From: Clostridiales bacterium
GTDB taxonomy: Bacteria; Bacillota; Clostridia; Oscillospirales; UBA644
Length of the DNA stretch: 33,555 bases
Direction of reading: 5' to 3'
NCBI GenBank assembly: GCA_016281805.1
Contig: JAEEJJ010000206.1
Coordinates: 1 to 33,555 of the forward strand
Shown here: positions 19,756 through 26,945 of the stretch, one piece after another
Numbering within the stretch: position 1 is the stretch's first letter
How the letters are laid out: each line of letters opens with the position of its first letter
The notes under the pieces: model-generated
Database searches by the model: none
The model's input: the letters and a program-made list of their open reading frames with translations, nothing else
Told to the model about the DNA's origin: nothing
Position numbers and translations under genes: made by a program

Positions 19756-19784
19756 ATTTTATCATAATTATGATGTTTAGTCAA
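19756..19784 (-). promoter_or_regulatory. Extended -10 sigma-A promoter for the five-repeat/GH38 operon
   Basis: Minus-strand TTGACT (19779-19784), 17-base spacer, TAAAAT (19756-19761) preceded by TGA, which forms an extended -10 element. A perfect palindrome fills most of the spacer (separate entry). Transcription should start near 19749, downstream of the TTG that a simple open-frame reading would take as the start codon. Confidence 0.75.
19761..19774. promoter_or_regulatory. Perfect 14-bp palindrome inside the promoter spacer (candidate operator)
   Basis: ATCATAATTATGAT reads the same on both strands and sits between the -35 and -10 boxes of the minus-strand promoter, touching the -10. 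Binding there would block RNA polymerase. The cognate regulator is not identified. AT-rich DNA gives such palindromes by chance more often than balanced DNA. Confidence 0.45.
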
Positions 19785-19819
19785 TACTTTTACAAAAAAA
19801 ACAGTAAATAGTTGCTATT

Positions 19820-19836
19820 TTAATTGAATCAATTAA
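19820..19836. promoter_or_regulatory. Perfect 17-bp inverted repeat between divergent promoters
   Basis: TTAATTGAATCAATTAA consists of two 8-base arms around a central A. Its centre is about 70 bases upstream of the plus-strand start and about 80 upstream of the minus-strand start, a place where a shared activator or repressor could act. The regulator is unknown. Confidence 0.4.
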
Positions 19837-19862
19837 GCAGATTCGTCGAAAAACATCTGATA

Positions 19863-19891
19863 TTGACAAAAATGATAAAAAATTGTATAAT
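19863..19891 (+). promoter_or_regulatory. Perfect consensus sigma-A promoter for the M28 peptidase
   Basis: TTGACA (19863-19868), exactly 17 bases, TATAAT (19886-19891). Predicted start near 19898, so the message has an AT-rich leader of about 110 bases before the ATG at 20008. The leader has only weak AT hairpins and no recognisable riboswitch. Confidence 0.85.
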
Positions 19892-20007
19892 TACACTAAG
19901 AATAATCTTTATTATTAAAAATTATTATTTCGAAATATTCAAATTCAAATCAAAATACACAGTTCAAATTTACATTTTACATTACTAACATTATAGGAAG
20001 ACAAAAA

Positions 20008-21234
20008 ATGAAAGATTTCAATCAAATGTCATTTATTAAAAAAATATATTTTCCTCGTTTTTCAGGAACAAGCGGAGAAAAAGCAGCAGCAGACATTATA
20101 ATTGATACCGTCCGGTCACTTGGAGGAAACGCTTTTTACGAACCGTTCGAATTCGATTCATTTGAGATTGAACAAGCAGCAATGACAGTTCATTCAAAAG
20201 GAAAAATTTTTGCTCCCGAAGTGACCGGTTACGGAAGGACGGGATCGACCGAAAGCAAAGGAATAACTGCACCGTTTTTGTATGCATGTGCGGGAAGTGA
20301 GCTTGATCTTGGCGGATGTAACGGTAAAATTGTTTTTGTAAACAATATGCATCATGATCTTTACAGACGACTGCTCGAAAAAAAAGCACTTGGCTTTATA
20401 ACATTCGACGGAAATGTTTTTGATGAAAGATTAAAAACAGATCTGAATACCCGTTCAATAAAAGAAAAAACGGCAAAACTCGGAAGTTTACCCGGAGTGA
20501 CAATGAGAGCTGCAGATGCAATGAAACTTATAAAAAGCAATCCTGAAACTGTTTGTATCAAGCTCAAGCAAAAAGAAGTCAGAATAAAATCCGGAAATGT
20601 TGTTGCTGACATAAAAGGAATAAATGACGATGAAAAAATGATCTTTACTGCTCATTACGACAGTACAAGATTTTCAAAAGGAGCATGGGACAATGCATCC
20701 GGGTGTGCAAATCTTATGTCACTTTTTTCATACTACATAAAAAACAAGCCGAAAAGAAGTGTGAGGTTTGTCTGGTGCGGAGCAGAGGAGCACGGGCTGA
20801 AAGGGAGCCTCGCATATGTAGAATCGCATAAAAATGAGCTGAATAAATTCATGTTAGGTATGAATATTGATATGACGGGAACAATTATTGGTAATGATGT
20901 TGCCTGTGTTTCAGGAGATGACAGTTTAAAATCTTATTTGCAGTATTGTGCAAATGAAACAGCCTTTTCCGTATCTGTTTCTTCAGGGATATTCCCGAGT
21001 GATTCTTCATCTTTTGCAAAAGCAGGAGTTCCTTTTATTGTATTTCAAAGAGGTGGTCAAGGAGGTATGCACTCTCGAAACGACATAATTGATGTGCTTT
21101 CTGAAGAATCACTGAAAAAAACAACAGAATTTATACGGTTTACATCTGAAAGGCTTTTGAATTCAGTTAAATTCCCTGTACCGAGAATTATTCCTGACGG
21201 AATCAAAGATGAACTTGATAATTATTTCAAATAA
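20008..21234 (+). CDS. M28 family zinc aminopeptidase-like protein with inserted PA-like domain
   Basis: Predicted metallo-aminopeptidase. The 408-residue protein has the full set of M28 zinc-site residues: H216 in TAHYDS, D228 in WDNASG, E260/E261 in GAEEHG, D288 in NIDMTG and H355 in GMHSRND. Residues about 70-195 form an insertion resembling a protease-associated domain (TAPFLYAC, GKIVFVNN, ALGFITFDG). There is no signal peptide, so the protein is probably cytoplasmic and acts on peptides already taken up. The ATG has an AGGAAG site about seven bases upstream. It is transcribed alone from a consensus promoter and ends at a hairpin shared with the converging NUDIX gene. Confidence 0.9.
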   Translation: MKDFNQMSFIKKIYFPRFSGTSGEKAAADIIIDTVRSLGGNAFYEPFEFDSFEIEQAAMTVHSKGKIFAPEVTGYGRTGSTESKGITAPFLYACAGSELDLGGCNGKIVFVNNMHHDLYRRLLEKKALGFITFDGNVFDERLKTDLNTRSIKEKTAKLGSLPGVTMRAADAMKLIKSNPETVCIKLKQKEVRIKSGNVVADIKGINDDEKMIFTAHYDSTRFSKGAWDNASGCANLMSLFSYYIKNKPKRSVRFVWCGAEEHGLKGSLAYVESHKNELNKFMLGMNIDMTGTIIGNDVACVSGDDSLKSYLQYCANETAFSVSVSSGIFPSDSSSFAKAGVPFIVFQRGGQGGMHSRNDIIDVLSEESLKKTTEFIRFTSERLLNSVKFPVPRIIPDGIKDELDNYFK

Positions 21235-21251
21235 TAGTATTCCAGTTTAGA

Positions 21252-21284
21252 AATAACGTGAACACATGACGTGTTCACGTTATT
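21252..21284. terminator. Bidirectional terminator between M28 peptidase and NUDIX genes
   Basis: A perfect 14-bp stem with a five-base loop (arms 21252-21265 and 21271-21284), containing AACGTGAACAC and its complement. It lies between two converging genes: 17 bases after the plus-strand stop and three bases beyond the minus-strand stop. Flanking A/T on both sides is compatible with termination in either direction. Confidence 0.8.
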
Positions 21285-21287
21285 ATA

Positions 21288-21737
21288 CTATTGAATAACA
21301 GGTGCTGTTCCGAAATCGTCAGTCCATTCTCCGAAAAGCTCAATTGGTTTATCTGAAAAAAATACGGATAGATAAAAATCAAAATTCTGGGATAGATTCA
21401 AATGTTCAAGAGTATCTTTTCTGACCCAGAATACCCTGCCCTCTTCTGTTCCGCTGATCAGAGTTCCAGTATATTCTGTGGTTTTAAAAAGATATTCAAC
21501 GTACCGATCATCGGATCCTTTTTTTGCCCAGTTTACAATGCCGCACAATAATAAATTCTTAACTTCGAGACCTGTTTCTTCATAAGCTTCTCTTATGGCA
21601 CATTGAGTAAAACTTTCACCGCGTTCGACATGTCCGCCGGGGAAGCAAATACCAGGGTATTTTTTTAATCTGTCGATAACAACAACTTCTCCCGATGATG
21701 AGTTTTCTATCATTATCATTGTTGTAAGCTTATTCAT
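21288..21737 (-). CDS. NUDIX hydrolase
   Basis: Hydrolyses a nucleoside diphosphate linked to some group X; the substrate is not predictable, though the MutT-like size (149 residues) suits small nucleotide-pool sanitising enzymes. The Nudix box is intact from about residue 35 (GGHVERGESF followed by REAYEETGLEV). Residues after it (VNWAKKGSDDRYVEYLF) form the usual beta region. The ATG at 21737 directly follows the stop of the VanY-like gene, so the two are translationally coupled. The gene ends three bases before the shared terminator. Confidence 0.9.
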   Translation of the reverse strand: MNKLTTMIMIENSSSGEVVVIDRLKKYPGICFPGGHVERGESFTQCAIREAYEETGLEVKNLLLCGIVNWAKKGSDDRYVEYLFKTTEYTGTLISGTEEGRVFWVRKDTLEHLNLSQNFDFYLSVFFSDKPIELFGEWTDDFGTAPVIQ

Positions 21738-22838
21738 TTACTGTTTTGATTCTCCGTAAAGCTCTATAAATTCTTCAAAACATATACCCTGAGACATTAT
21801 AAAAGATGCATATTCGATGCCGACATATCTATAATGCCACGGTTCAAAGATAATTTTTGTGATATCGGTTTTATCTTCGGGATAGCGCAAAATAAATCCG
21901 TAATTTGCCGCATTAGCTTTAAGCCATTTGGCGGCATCAGTTTTTGCGTAACCGGAATTAAGTCGCTGATATGACGGAGTAACTATATCCATAGCAAGTC
22001 CTGTATGGTGTTCGCTTGTTCCGGGAACAGCTACGATCGTGGCGGCTACGCGTTCCGCTTCTTCTTTCGAATAACCTTCGTTGATAAGATCGTTTATTTT
22101 GTTGTTAAAAAGTCTTTTCTGAAGCTCTATATCACGAATTGACGAGCAAATCTGAAGTTCGATTCCTTCTTTTTTTGCATCTGAAATCATCTGAACAGCC
22201 AATGGAGCAACACGACTGTCAAGATAATAGTTGCCTTGGACCTGAGCCTTATCTATTGTAAAGTTCTCCGGAATATAATTATCTGGATTTACAAGGATAA
22301 GATTCCATAAAGATGTATCTACCTTTGTTGTACCGTCAAAATATACTGCTTGTTCTTTAGGTTCATTTTCGGGTACAACATCTGTTTCGCTGTTGTATTC
22401 TTCCTGAGTAACTTCATTTATAGCAGTATTTTCAGCTTCTGTTGATTCAGCAAAAGATGTTTCTTCTGAATTATTATCTTGAACAGATAGTTCAGAATCG
22501 GAGCTCTCGACAACTGTATTATTGGTAAGTGCATGATCCTGCTGTGCAGCAGAAGATTCTGTGATTAAAGTTTCATCAGAGATTTGTATTTCATCTTTAA
22601 TTTCGGGTTCTTCTGCGACAGTTTCGGAAGTATATTGTTGATTTTGATCTTCTGTTTTCAGCAGAGATTTATCATTTGTGTTTTCGGAAGATTCTGAGGC
22701 AACAGTGGATTCTGTTTTGTTATGTTCGGTTTCATCAATGGATGTATTTGCAGATGCACCGATAACAAATATAAGCAAAGATACACCCAAGACAATACAA
22801 AGCATTCCAGTAATTGGAATCAATATATTATTCTTCAT
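21738..22838 (-). CDS. D-alanyl-D-alanine carboxypeptidase, M15B/VanY family
   Basis: Predicted zinc carboxypeptidase that trims the terminal D-Ala of peptidoglycan stem peptides outside the membrane. The 366-residue protein has an N-terminal membrane anchor (about 5-30), then a strongly acidic, Ser/Thr/Glu-rich disordered stretch (about 31-165), then the catalytic domain. The zinc and catalytic motifs are SSIRDIELQ, SEHHTGLAMD near residue 277 and EPWHYRYVG near 335. No vancomycin-resistance neighbours are present, so a housekeeping wall-trimming role is more likely than resistance. The gene lies 23 bases downstream of a solute-binding lipoprotein and is coupled to the NUDIX gene. Confidence 0.92.
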   Translation of the reverse strand: MKNNILIPITGMLCIVLGVSLLIFVIGASANTSIDETEHNKTESTVASESSENTNDKSLLKTEDQNQQYTSETVAEEPEIKDEIQISDETLITESSAAQQDHALTNNTVVESSDSELSVQDNNSEETSFAESTEAENTAINEVTQEEYNSETDVVPENEPKEQAVYFDGTTKVDTSLWNLILVNPDNYIPENFTIDKAQVQGNYYLDSRVAPLAVQMISDAKKEGIELQICSSIRDIELQKRLFNNKINDLINEGYSKEEAERVAATIVAVPGTSEHHTGLAMDIVTPSYQRLNSGYAKTDAAKWLKANAANYGFILRYPEDKTDITKIIFEPWHYRYVGIEYASFIMSQGICFEEFIELYGESKQ

Positions 22839-22861
22839 ACTTTTTGTTGATTCTGACCTCT

Positions 22862-24289
22862 TTATTCGTGAAAATATTCCTCATATTCACGAATAGTATT
22901 GTATTCCGGAATAACATACTTGTCAACAATGTTATACATACGATCTTCATACGATTCAACGCATCTAGCAATTGAAACATTATTGGCAAGCTGAGTAAAC
23001 ATCTCTGTCATACCGTGCATATGATCATGATAATAATTATGTCCGAGTTTTGTTATATCCATAAAGAGACGTGCATCACGCTCATCTTCAAAATAATTTC
23101 TGATAATGTAATCGGTAATTTTCTCTTCAGTTTCATAGCCTTCAAACGGTTCATAGAGAGCATCGAGTACCAGAGCAGAAATCTCCGGATCCTTAGCGGT
23201 AATCGGAATAGCGAGAGTAAAATCCGCAGATTCGTATGATGTAGTATAATCATACGGTGATTTAGATCCGGGGCCACACGGGAAGGGAACTATTCCGAAA
23301 TTATCCATTCTGTATGCAATTGATTCTGAAGATGAAAGAATCTGATATGCATCGATAAGCGTCATTACGGATTGTCCGTCTATAAATTGATCCAAACCAA
23401 AAGTCTCATTATTTATATTGCCTGCAGTTGCCCCGAACAGCCACTCGGCGACCTGATTATAGGCATCCATGGCATTTTGAGTGAAGTAACCAAGCTGATA
23501 AGTATCGTTATCATTCATTTTTATAAAGTCGCAACCGTTGCACATCGGCATGATCATGAACATTCTGCCGTAACCGAAGCATGAACCTAATGAATAAACA
23601 AATTCATTGGTGGTTGCGCTGGTATGAGCATATGTTTCAATCGCATTTCCGAATGTATCCCAGTTCCACTCGCCATTTTCAAAATAGTCTCTCGGATCAG
23701 TTGTAACAAGATCTGAAATATACTTTTCATTGATTGCGATAAGATTTGAAGGAGAGTTTGAAAGACGCAATGGGTGCTGCGCAGGAAGAAGGCCGTAAAT
23801 TGCGCCGTCATACATTGTAGACATACGTAAATACCTGTTGCCCCATTTAGTTTCATCGAAAACATCAAGATTATCAACACCTACAAGATTTACAAACGTT
23901 CCTGATGGAAGATAATTAAGAAGCCAGTACGATTCTTCCTGCAACATATCAAAGATATAGGAACCGGATGCGACACTGAAATACGCAGTTTCCCCTGATC
24001 TGGTTACATAATCAAAATTAATCTTACAATTGTATTTTGTTTCAACATCCTTAATACGTTTCGCTGCAAGATCTCCGAATTCAGTATTAGTGATAAATGT
24101 AAGAGTAGAATCGGAACCTTCGAAGAAATAGTCCTTCACCATACCCATTACAAGAGTTTGACCTCTAAGGTCAATAGCAGAAGAATCAATATCATTGTCA
24201 TATTCAGGGACTATTTCGTCGGCTGCAGAACATGAGACAATCAAACAAATAAAAATAGAGGCAAACAAAAGCGAAAAAAATCTTTTCAT
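22862..24289 (-). CDS. Extracellular solute-binding lipoprotein (orphan)
   Basis: Predicted lipid-anchored ligand-binding protein of the sugar-type ABC binding family. A basic start and hydrophobic stretch end in the lipobox IVSC, making C20 the lipidated residue. Later blocks with WNWDTFGNAIETY and MDNFGIVPFPCGPG are typical of this class and recur in the paralogue at 25500-26876. The frame opens at a GTG (24301), but GTGAGGTG is evidently the ribosome site; the ATG at 24289 gives MKRFFSLLF and 475 residues. No permease or ATPase gene is nearby. It is transcribed from a consensus promoter divergent from the DtxR-family gene and heads a unit with the VanY-like and NUDIX genes. Confidence 0.85.
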   Translation of the reverse strand: MKRFFSLLFASIFICLIVSCSAADEIVPEYDNDIDSSAIDLRGQTLVMGMVKDYFFEGSDSTLTFITNTEFGDLAAKRIKDVETKYNCKINFDYVTRSGETAYFSVASGSYIFDMLQEESYWLLNYLPSGTFVNLVGVDNLDVFDETKWGNRYLRMSTMYDGAIYGLLPAQHPLRLSNSPSNLIAINEKYISDLVTTDPRDYFENGEWNWDTFGNAIETYAHTSATTNEFVYSLGSCFGYGRMFMIMPMCNGCDFIKMNDNDTYQLGYFTQNAMDAYNQVAEWLFGATAGNINNETFGLDQFIDGQSVMTLIDAYQILSSSESIAYRMDNFGIVPFPCGPGSKSPYDYTTSYESADFTLAIPITAKDPEISALVLDALYEPFEGYETEEKITDYIIRNYFEDERDARLFMDITKLGHNYYHDHMHGMTEMFTQLANNVSIARCVESYEDRMYNIVDKYVIPEYNTIREYEEYFHE

Positions 24290-24331
24290 AAGACACCTCA
24301 CAAAGAAAATTGTTAGTTTATTTGTATTTCG

Positions 24332-24360
24332 ATTATATCACAATTCAGATTTTTTGTCAA
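24332..24360 (-). promoter_or_regulatory. Perfect consensus promoter for the lipoprotein-VanY-NUDIX unit
   Basis: Minus-strand TTGACA (24355-24360), 17-base spacer ending in TGA, TATAAT (24332-24337): full consensus plus an extended -10. A loose inverted repeat (tttttgtc at 24351-24358 and ggcaaaaa at 24372-24379, one mismatch) overlaps the -35 box. It could be a regulator site, but this is weak. Confidence 0.85.
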
Positions 24361-24405
24361 TAATATTTATAGGCAAAAAACAATTCCGCAATGTTCTTCC
24401 GATAC

Positions 24406-24434
24406 TTGACAATTCACTATTCATATGCTATAAT
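24406..24434 (+). promoter_or_regulatory. Perfect consensus promoter for the DtxR-family gene
   Basis: TTGACA (24406-24411), exactly 17 bases, TATAAT (24429-24434). Transcription would start near 24441, about 25 bases before the ATG. Confidence 0.85.
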
Positions 24435-24446
24435 TCTATAAGAATT
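24432..24446 (+). promoter_or_regulatory. Candidate autoregulatory operator of the DtxR-family gene
   Basis: AATTCTATAAGAATT is a perfect inverted repeat (6-base arms, 3-base centre) that covers the end of the -10 box and the predicted transcription start. This is a typical place for a repressor site. Assignment to the DtxR-like protein is inferred from position only. Confidence 0.4.
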
Positions 24447-24465
24447 TGATAATCGGAGAATTAAC

Positions 24466-24849
24466 ATGATAAAAATACAGGAATCCGGAGAAATGTATCT
24501 TGAAAATATCCTGATACTTAGCAAAGAACTTAATCATATCAGAGCGATCGACATAGTCAACAGAACCGGATATTCAAAGCCCAGCATCAGCAGGGCCCTG
24601 AAACTATTAAAAGAAGATGGATATATAAATATTGCTAAATCCGGGTATATTTTGCTTACCGAAGACGGACGTAAGACTGCAGAAAAAATATATGAAAGAC
24701 ATAAAATCCTATCTGATATTTTCATTAAAATCGGAATCTCGGAAGAAAACGCAATTGCCGATGCATGCAAAATTGAACACGATATAAGCGATGAAACATT
24801 TGAAAAAATAAAAAATTATTTCAACCAGATAAAAAAAGACACCCAATAA
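24466..24849 (+). CDS. DtxR-family metal-dependent transcriptional regulator, short form
   Basis: Predicted dimeric repressor that senses a divalent metal. The 127-residue protein has an N-terminal winged helix (about 1-70, with SKPSISRALKLL as recognition helix) and a metal-binding dimerisation helix region (about 75-127), without the SH3-like third domain. By alignment with diphtheria toxin repressor I read M10 in GEMYLENI, H79 in YERH, and C101, E104 and H105 in ACKIEH. This Met/Cys pattern resembles iron-type DtxR/IdeR more than manganese-type MntR, which has Asp and Glu there. An acidic D84 may replace DtxR E83. It is divergent from the solute-binding lipoprotein gene; no metal-transport gene is visible nearby. 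Confidence 0.88.
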   Translation: MIKIQESGEMYLENILILSKELNHIRAIDIVNRTGYSKPSISRALKLLKEDGYINIAKSGYILLTEDGRKTAEKIYERHKILSDIFIKIGISEENAIADACKIEHDISDETFEKIKNYFNQIKKDTQ

Positions 24850-24859
24850 GGTGTCTTTT
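24834..24859. terminator. Terminator overlapping the stop of the DtxR-family gene
   Basis: Ten-base stem (24834-24843 with 24850-24859, containing AGACACC/GGTGTCT) whose six-base loop holds the TAA stop codon. Stem ends are A/T-rich on both sides, so it can serve both the plus gene and the converging acetyltransferase gene, whose stop is at 24864. Confidence 0.75.
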
Positions 24860-24863
24860 CTTG

Positions 24864-25496
24864 TTAAACATGATTATCTGCAATAATATCAGGCCTATAC
24901 GCCATACTGTCTGTTTCCGTAATTTCTCGAATAACACGGCATGGAACACCCGCTGCAAATGAATTAGGAGGGATATCACGGGTCACAACACTTCCTGCAC
25001 CGATCACACACCCATCTCCTATTGTTACACCTGGACATACTGTTACATTTGCACCGAACCAACAATCTGACCCTATTGAAACGGGTTTTGCATAACAAAA
25101 TCGTTTTTCGTTACCGTTTTTATCGTGCATTATTTTTCTTTCGCTTGCAATCATAGGATGCAGAGGTGTAACGATAGTTACATTAGGTCCAAAATTGCAG
25201 TCATTACCTATTGTTACAAGAGCGTCATCCTGAACTGTAAAATTATAGTTTATAAAAACCCTGTCGCCGATTACAGTGTGCTTACCGTAATGGAAAAATA
25301 TCGGGCCTTGCATAAAACTGCCATCGCCGAATTCAGCAAGTATTTCTTTAGCGAGTTTTGAACGCTTTTCTGTTTCATCCTCACGAGTTTCGCTGTATTC
25401 TTTACTTAAATTATGCGATCTGAGCTTGATAGCTCGCAGTTGAGCATCGCCGGGACAAAAAAGAATTCCTTTAAATATTTTTTCTTCTTCTGTCAT
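24864..25496 (-). CDS. Sugar O-acetyltransferase, maltose/galactoside acetyltransferase type
   Basis: Transfers acetyl from acetyl-CoA to a sugar hydroxyl. The 210-residue protein has the N-terminal Mac domain pattern (KIFKGILFCPGD through about residue 55). It continues into a left-handed beta-helix made of hexapeptide repeats (about 72-190, such as VTIGDGCVIGAGSVV). The catalytic histidine is H113 in TPLHPM, and CFGA-like GSDCWFGANVTV and GVPCRVIREI blocks are in place. The ATG at 25496 lies three bases after the stop of the solute-binding lipoprotein, so translation is coupled. The gene ends at the shared hairpin near 24850. The sugar acceptor is not predictable. Confidence 0.9.
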   Translation of the reverse strand: MTEEEKIFKGILFCPGDAQLRAIKLRSHNLSKEYSETREDETEKRSKLAKEILAEFGDGSFMQGPIFFHYGKHTVIGDRVFINYNFTVQDDALVTIGNDCNFGPNVTIVTPLHPMIASERKIMHDKNGNEKRFCYAKPVSIGSDCWFGANVTVCPGVTIGDGCVIGAGSVVTRDIPPNSFAAGVPCRVIREITETDSMAYRPDIIADNHV

Positions 25497-25499
25497 ACC

Positions 25500-26876
25500 T
25501 TATTGATTCTCCCATGAAATAAGTTTTACATCTTGTTCAGCGACATATTCATTGATTGCAGATTCAATGGACTGCATGGCTGATACGGCTGTTTCTCTTC
25601 CGCTGAGGATGCTCATTACTGCTGTCCTGAAACTATCATAATTGTCTCCAAGCTGAATCTGATAATTATAACTAGGTTTTTCGATCGCATCAATATAAAA
25701 ATCTATGTCCTGATCATGGTGGAAAATATATCTTGCTCTTTCTTTCCACCCACCGGAATTATCAAGAGGCTCAAACATATAATCAATTATTTTACCAATG
25801 CTTTCTATATCATTTTTCGTCATTTTAACAATATAAAGCAGTCGGTCATAAGCTACATATGTTCCGGTTTCTCCCTTATTGTCGGGTCCTTTCGGAAAAC
25901 GGATCATACCGTAGTCATCCATCTGGTAACCGATAGCACCCTCTTCAATAGATGTTGCTTCATAACTTCTGGTAAAATAATAAGGTCCTTCTTCATTAAC
26001 AAAATTATCTACTTCTTTGTCTTTACAGAGCTTTTTCTGGTAGAGATTACTAAGGTAATCAAAAGCTCTGATTGCCTGAGGAGATGTCATACCAAAAACG
26101 ATTTTTCCGTTATTATCTACCAACATTTGTGCTCCATTAGAAAAGGCTGCGGATTGAGCCATATCAGCAGGAGTTGTTCCGCCTGATTTTACAAGCATAC
26201 CTGTATATGACACATCACCGTCTGTATAAGTTGCAAGATTAAGCTGTTCCTCCATGGTATCCCATGTCCATGTATCATTTTCCATAAAATCATATGGACT
26301 TGTAAGTCCCATTTTTCGTATTAAATTATTATTTGTCAATATTATTCCGTGTATTTCAGGCATCCATTCCCATTCATACGGACAAAAGCCATAAACTTCA
26401 TTATTGAAAATACTTTGAGCTCGGAAATATAAAGGACCGTATTTATTATCATTTGCATTTACGGTAGATATTTCGTTCATAGAAGCAAGAAAGTTTGCTT
26501 TATACAATGAATACGCAACACCAACTTCCCTGTCGATTATGTCAGGAACTGTAAGACCTGCAATGTAGCGAGTTGTAATTGCAGAGGCATCATATGCCTC
26601 AGAATCCATATTTAAATATGTAAAGGTGCAATTGAATTTTTTTTCAGTCTCTGCATATCTTTTGAGCATCTTGTCGCCTGCATCGGTATCTCCTGACTGA
26701 GGGAAATACATGGAAACTCGCCATGGCGCAAAATAGAAAACGGCTCCGTTAAAATCTTCCACATTCTTGTCGATTTCAAAGTAATCAGGGATTATTTCTT
26801 CATTTTTAGTCGAACAAGAAGCCATAAAGACAAAAAACACAATTAAAATAAGGTATTTAAAAAAGGTATTTTTCAT
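25500..26876 (-). CDS. Second extracellular solute-binding lipoprotein (orphan paralogue)
   Basis: Predicted lipid-anchored binding protein of the sugar-type ABC family. The signal peptide ends in the lipobox MASC, with C21 lipidated. The 458-residue protein shares block order with the protein at 22862-24289: an acidic IIPDY start after the lipobox, a Phe-rich MRY/YFAP stretch, ENDTWTWDTMEEQL, QMDDYGMIRFPKGP and a C-terminal EPLDN region. The two probably arose by duplication. No permease or ATPase is adjacent. The ATG has a GGAGC site six bases upstream. It is preceded by only about 30 bases after a terminator hairpin, and no good promoter fits there. Confidence 0.83.
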   Translation of the reverse strand: MKNTFFKYLILIVFFVFMASCSTKNEEIIPDYFEIDKNVEDFNGAVFYFAPWRVSMYFPQSGDTDAGDKMLKRYAETEKKFNCTFTYLNMDSEAYDASAITTRYIAGLTVPDIIDREVGVAYSLYKANFLASMNEISTVNANDNKYGPLYFRAQSIFNNEVYGFCPYEWEWMPEIHGIILTNNNLIRKMGLTSPYDFMENDTWTWDTMEEQLNLATYTDGDVSYTGMLVKSGGTTPADMAQSAAFSNGAQMLVDNNGKIVFGMTSPQAIRAFDYLSNLYQKKLCKDKEVDNFVNEEGPYYFTRSYEATSIEEGAIGYQMDDYGMIRFPKGPDNKGETGTYVAYDRLLYIVKMTKNDIESIGKIIDYMFEPLDNSGGWKERARYIFHHDQDIDFYIDAIEKPSYNYQIQLGDNYDSFRTAVMSILSGRETAVSAMQSIESAINEYVAEQDVKLISWENQ

Positions 26877-26905
26877 TTTCGCTCCAAAATATTAAAAAAG
26901 ATAAA

Positions 26906-26934
26906 AGCACCGCATACATAGTGTATACGGTGCT
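26906..26934 (-). terminator. Terminator/attenuator between the Cys/Asp-rich gene and the second lipoprotein
   Basis: Minus-strand hairpin with a 12-pair stem carrying one internal mismatch (AGCACCG and its complement plus a five-base inner stem, three-base loop). It is followed on the minus strand by TTTTATCTTTTTTAAT, a good U-tract. It ends about 30 bases before the ATG of the lipoprotein at 26876, so it may reduce rather than abolish transcription into that gene. Confidence 0.8.
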
Positions 26935-26945
26935 GTGATTTAATG

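Noticed and set aside
19734..19784. N-terminal extension of the small membrane protein starting with TTG at 19784
   Set aside because: The TTG is part of the -35 box; the extension would be upstream of the transcription start.
21738..22838. VanY-like gene as a glycopeptide-resistance determinant
   Set aside because: No vanHAX, vanRS or vanZ neighbours; many Clostridia carry housekeeping M15B carboxypeptidases.
24195..24449. Plus-strand open frame of 84 residues in the DtxR upstream region
   Set aside because: It crosses both divergent promoters and the start of the lipoprotein gene and has no ribosome site.
25716..26186. Plus-strand open frame of 156 residues
   Set aside because: It lies wholly opposite a well-supported lipoprotein gene, lacks a ribosome site and has no recognisable family.
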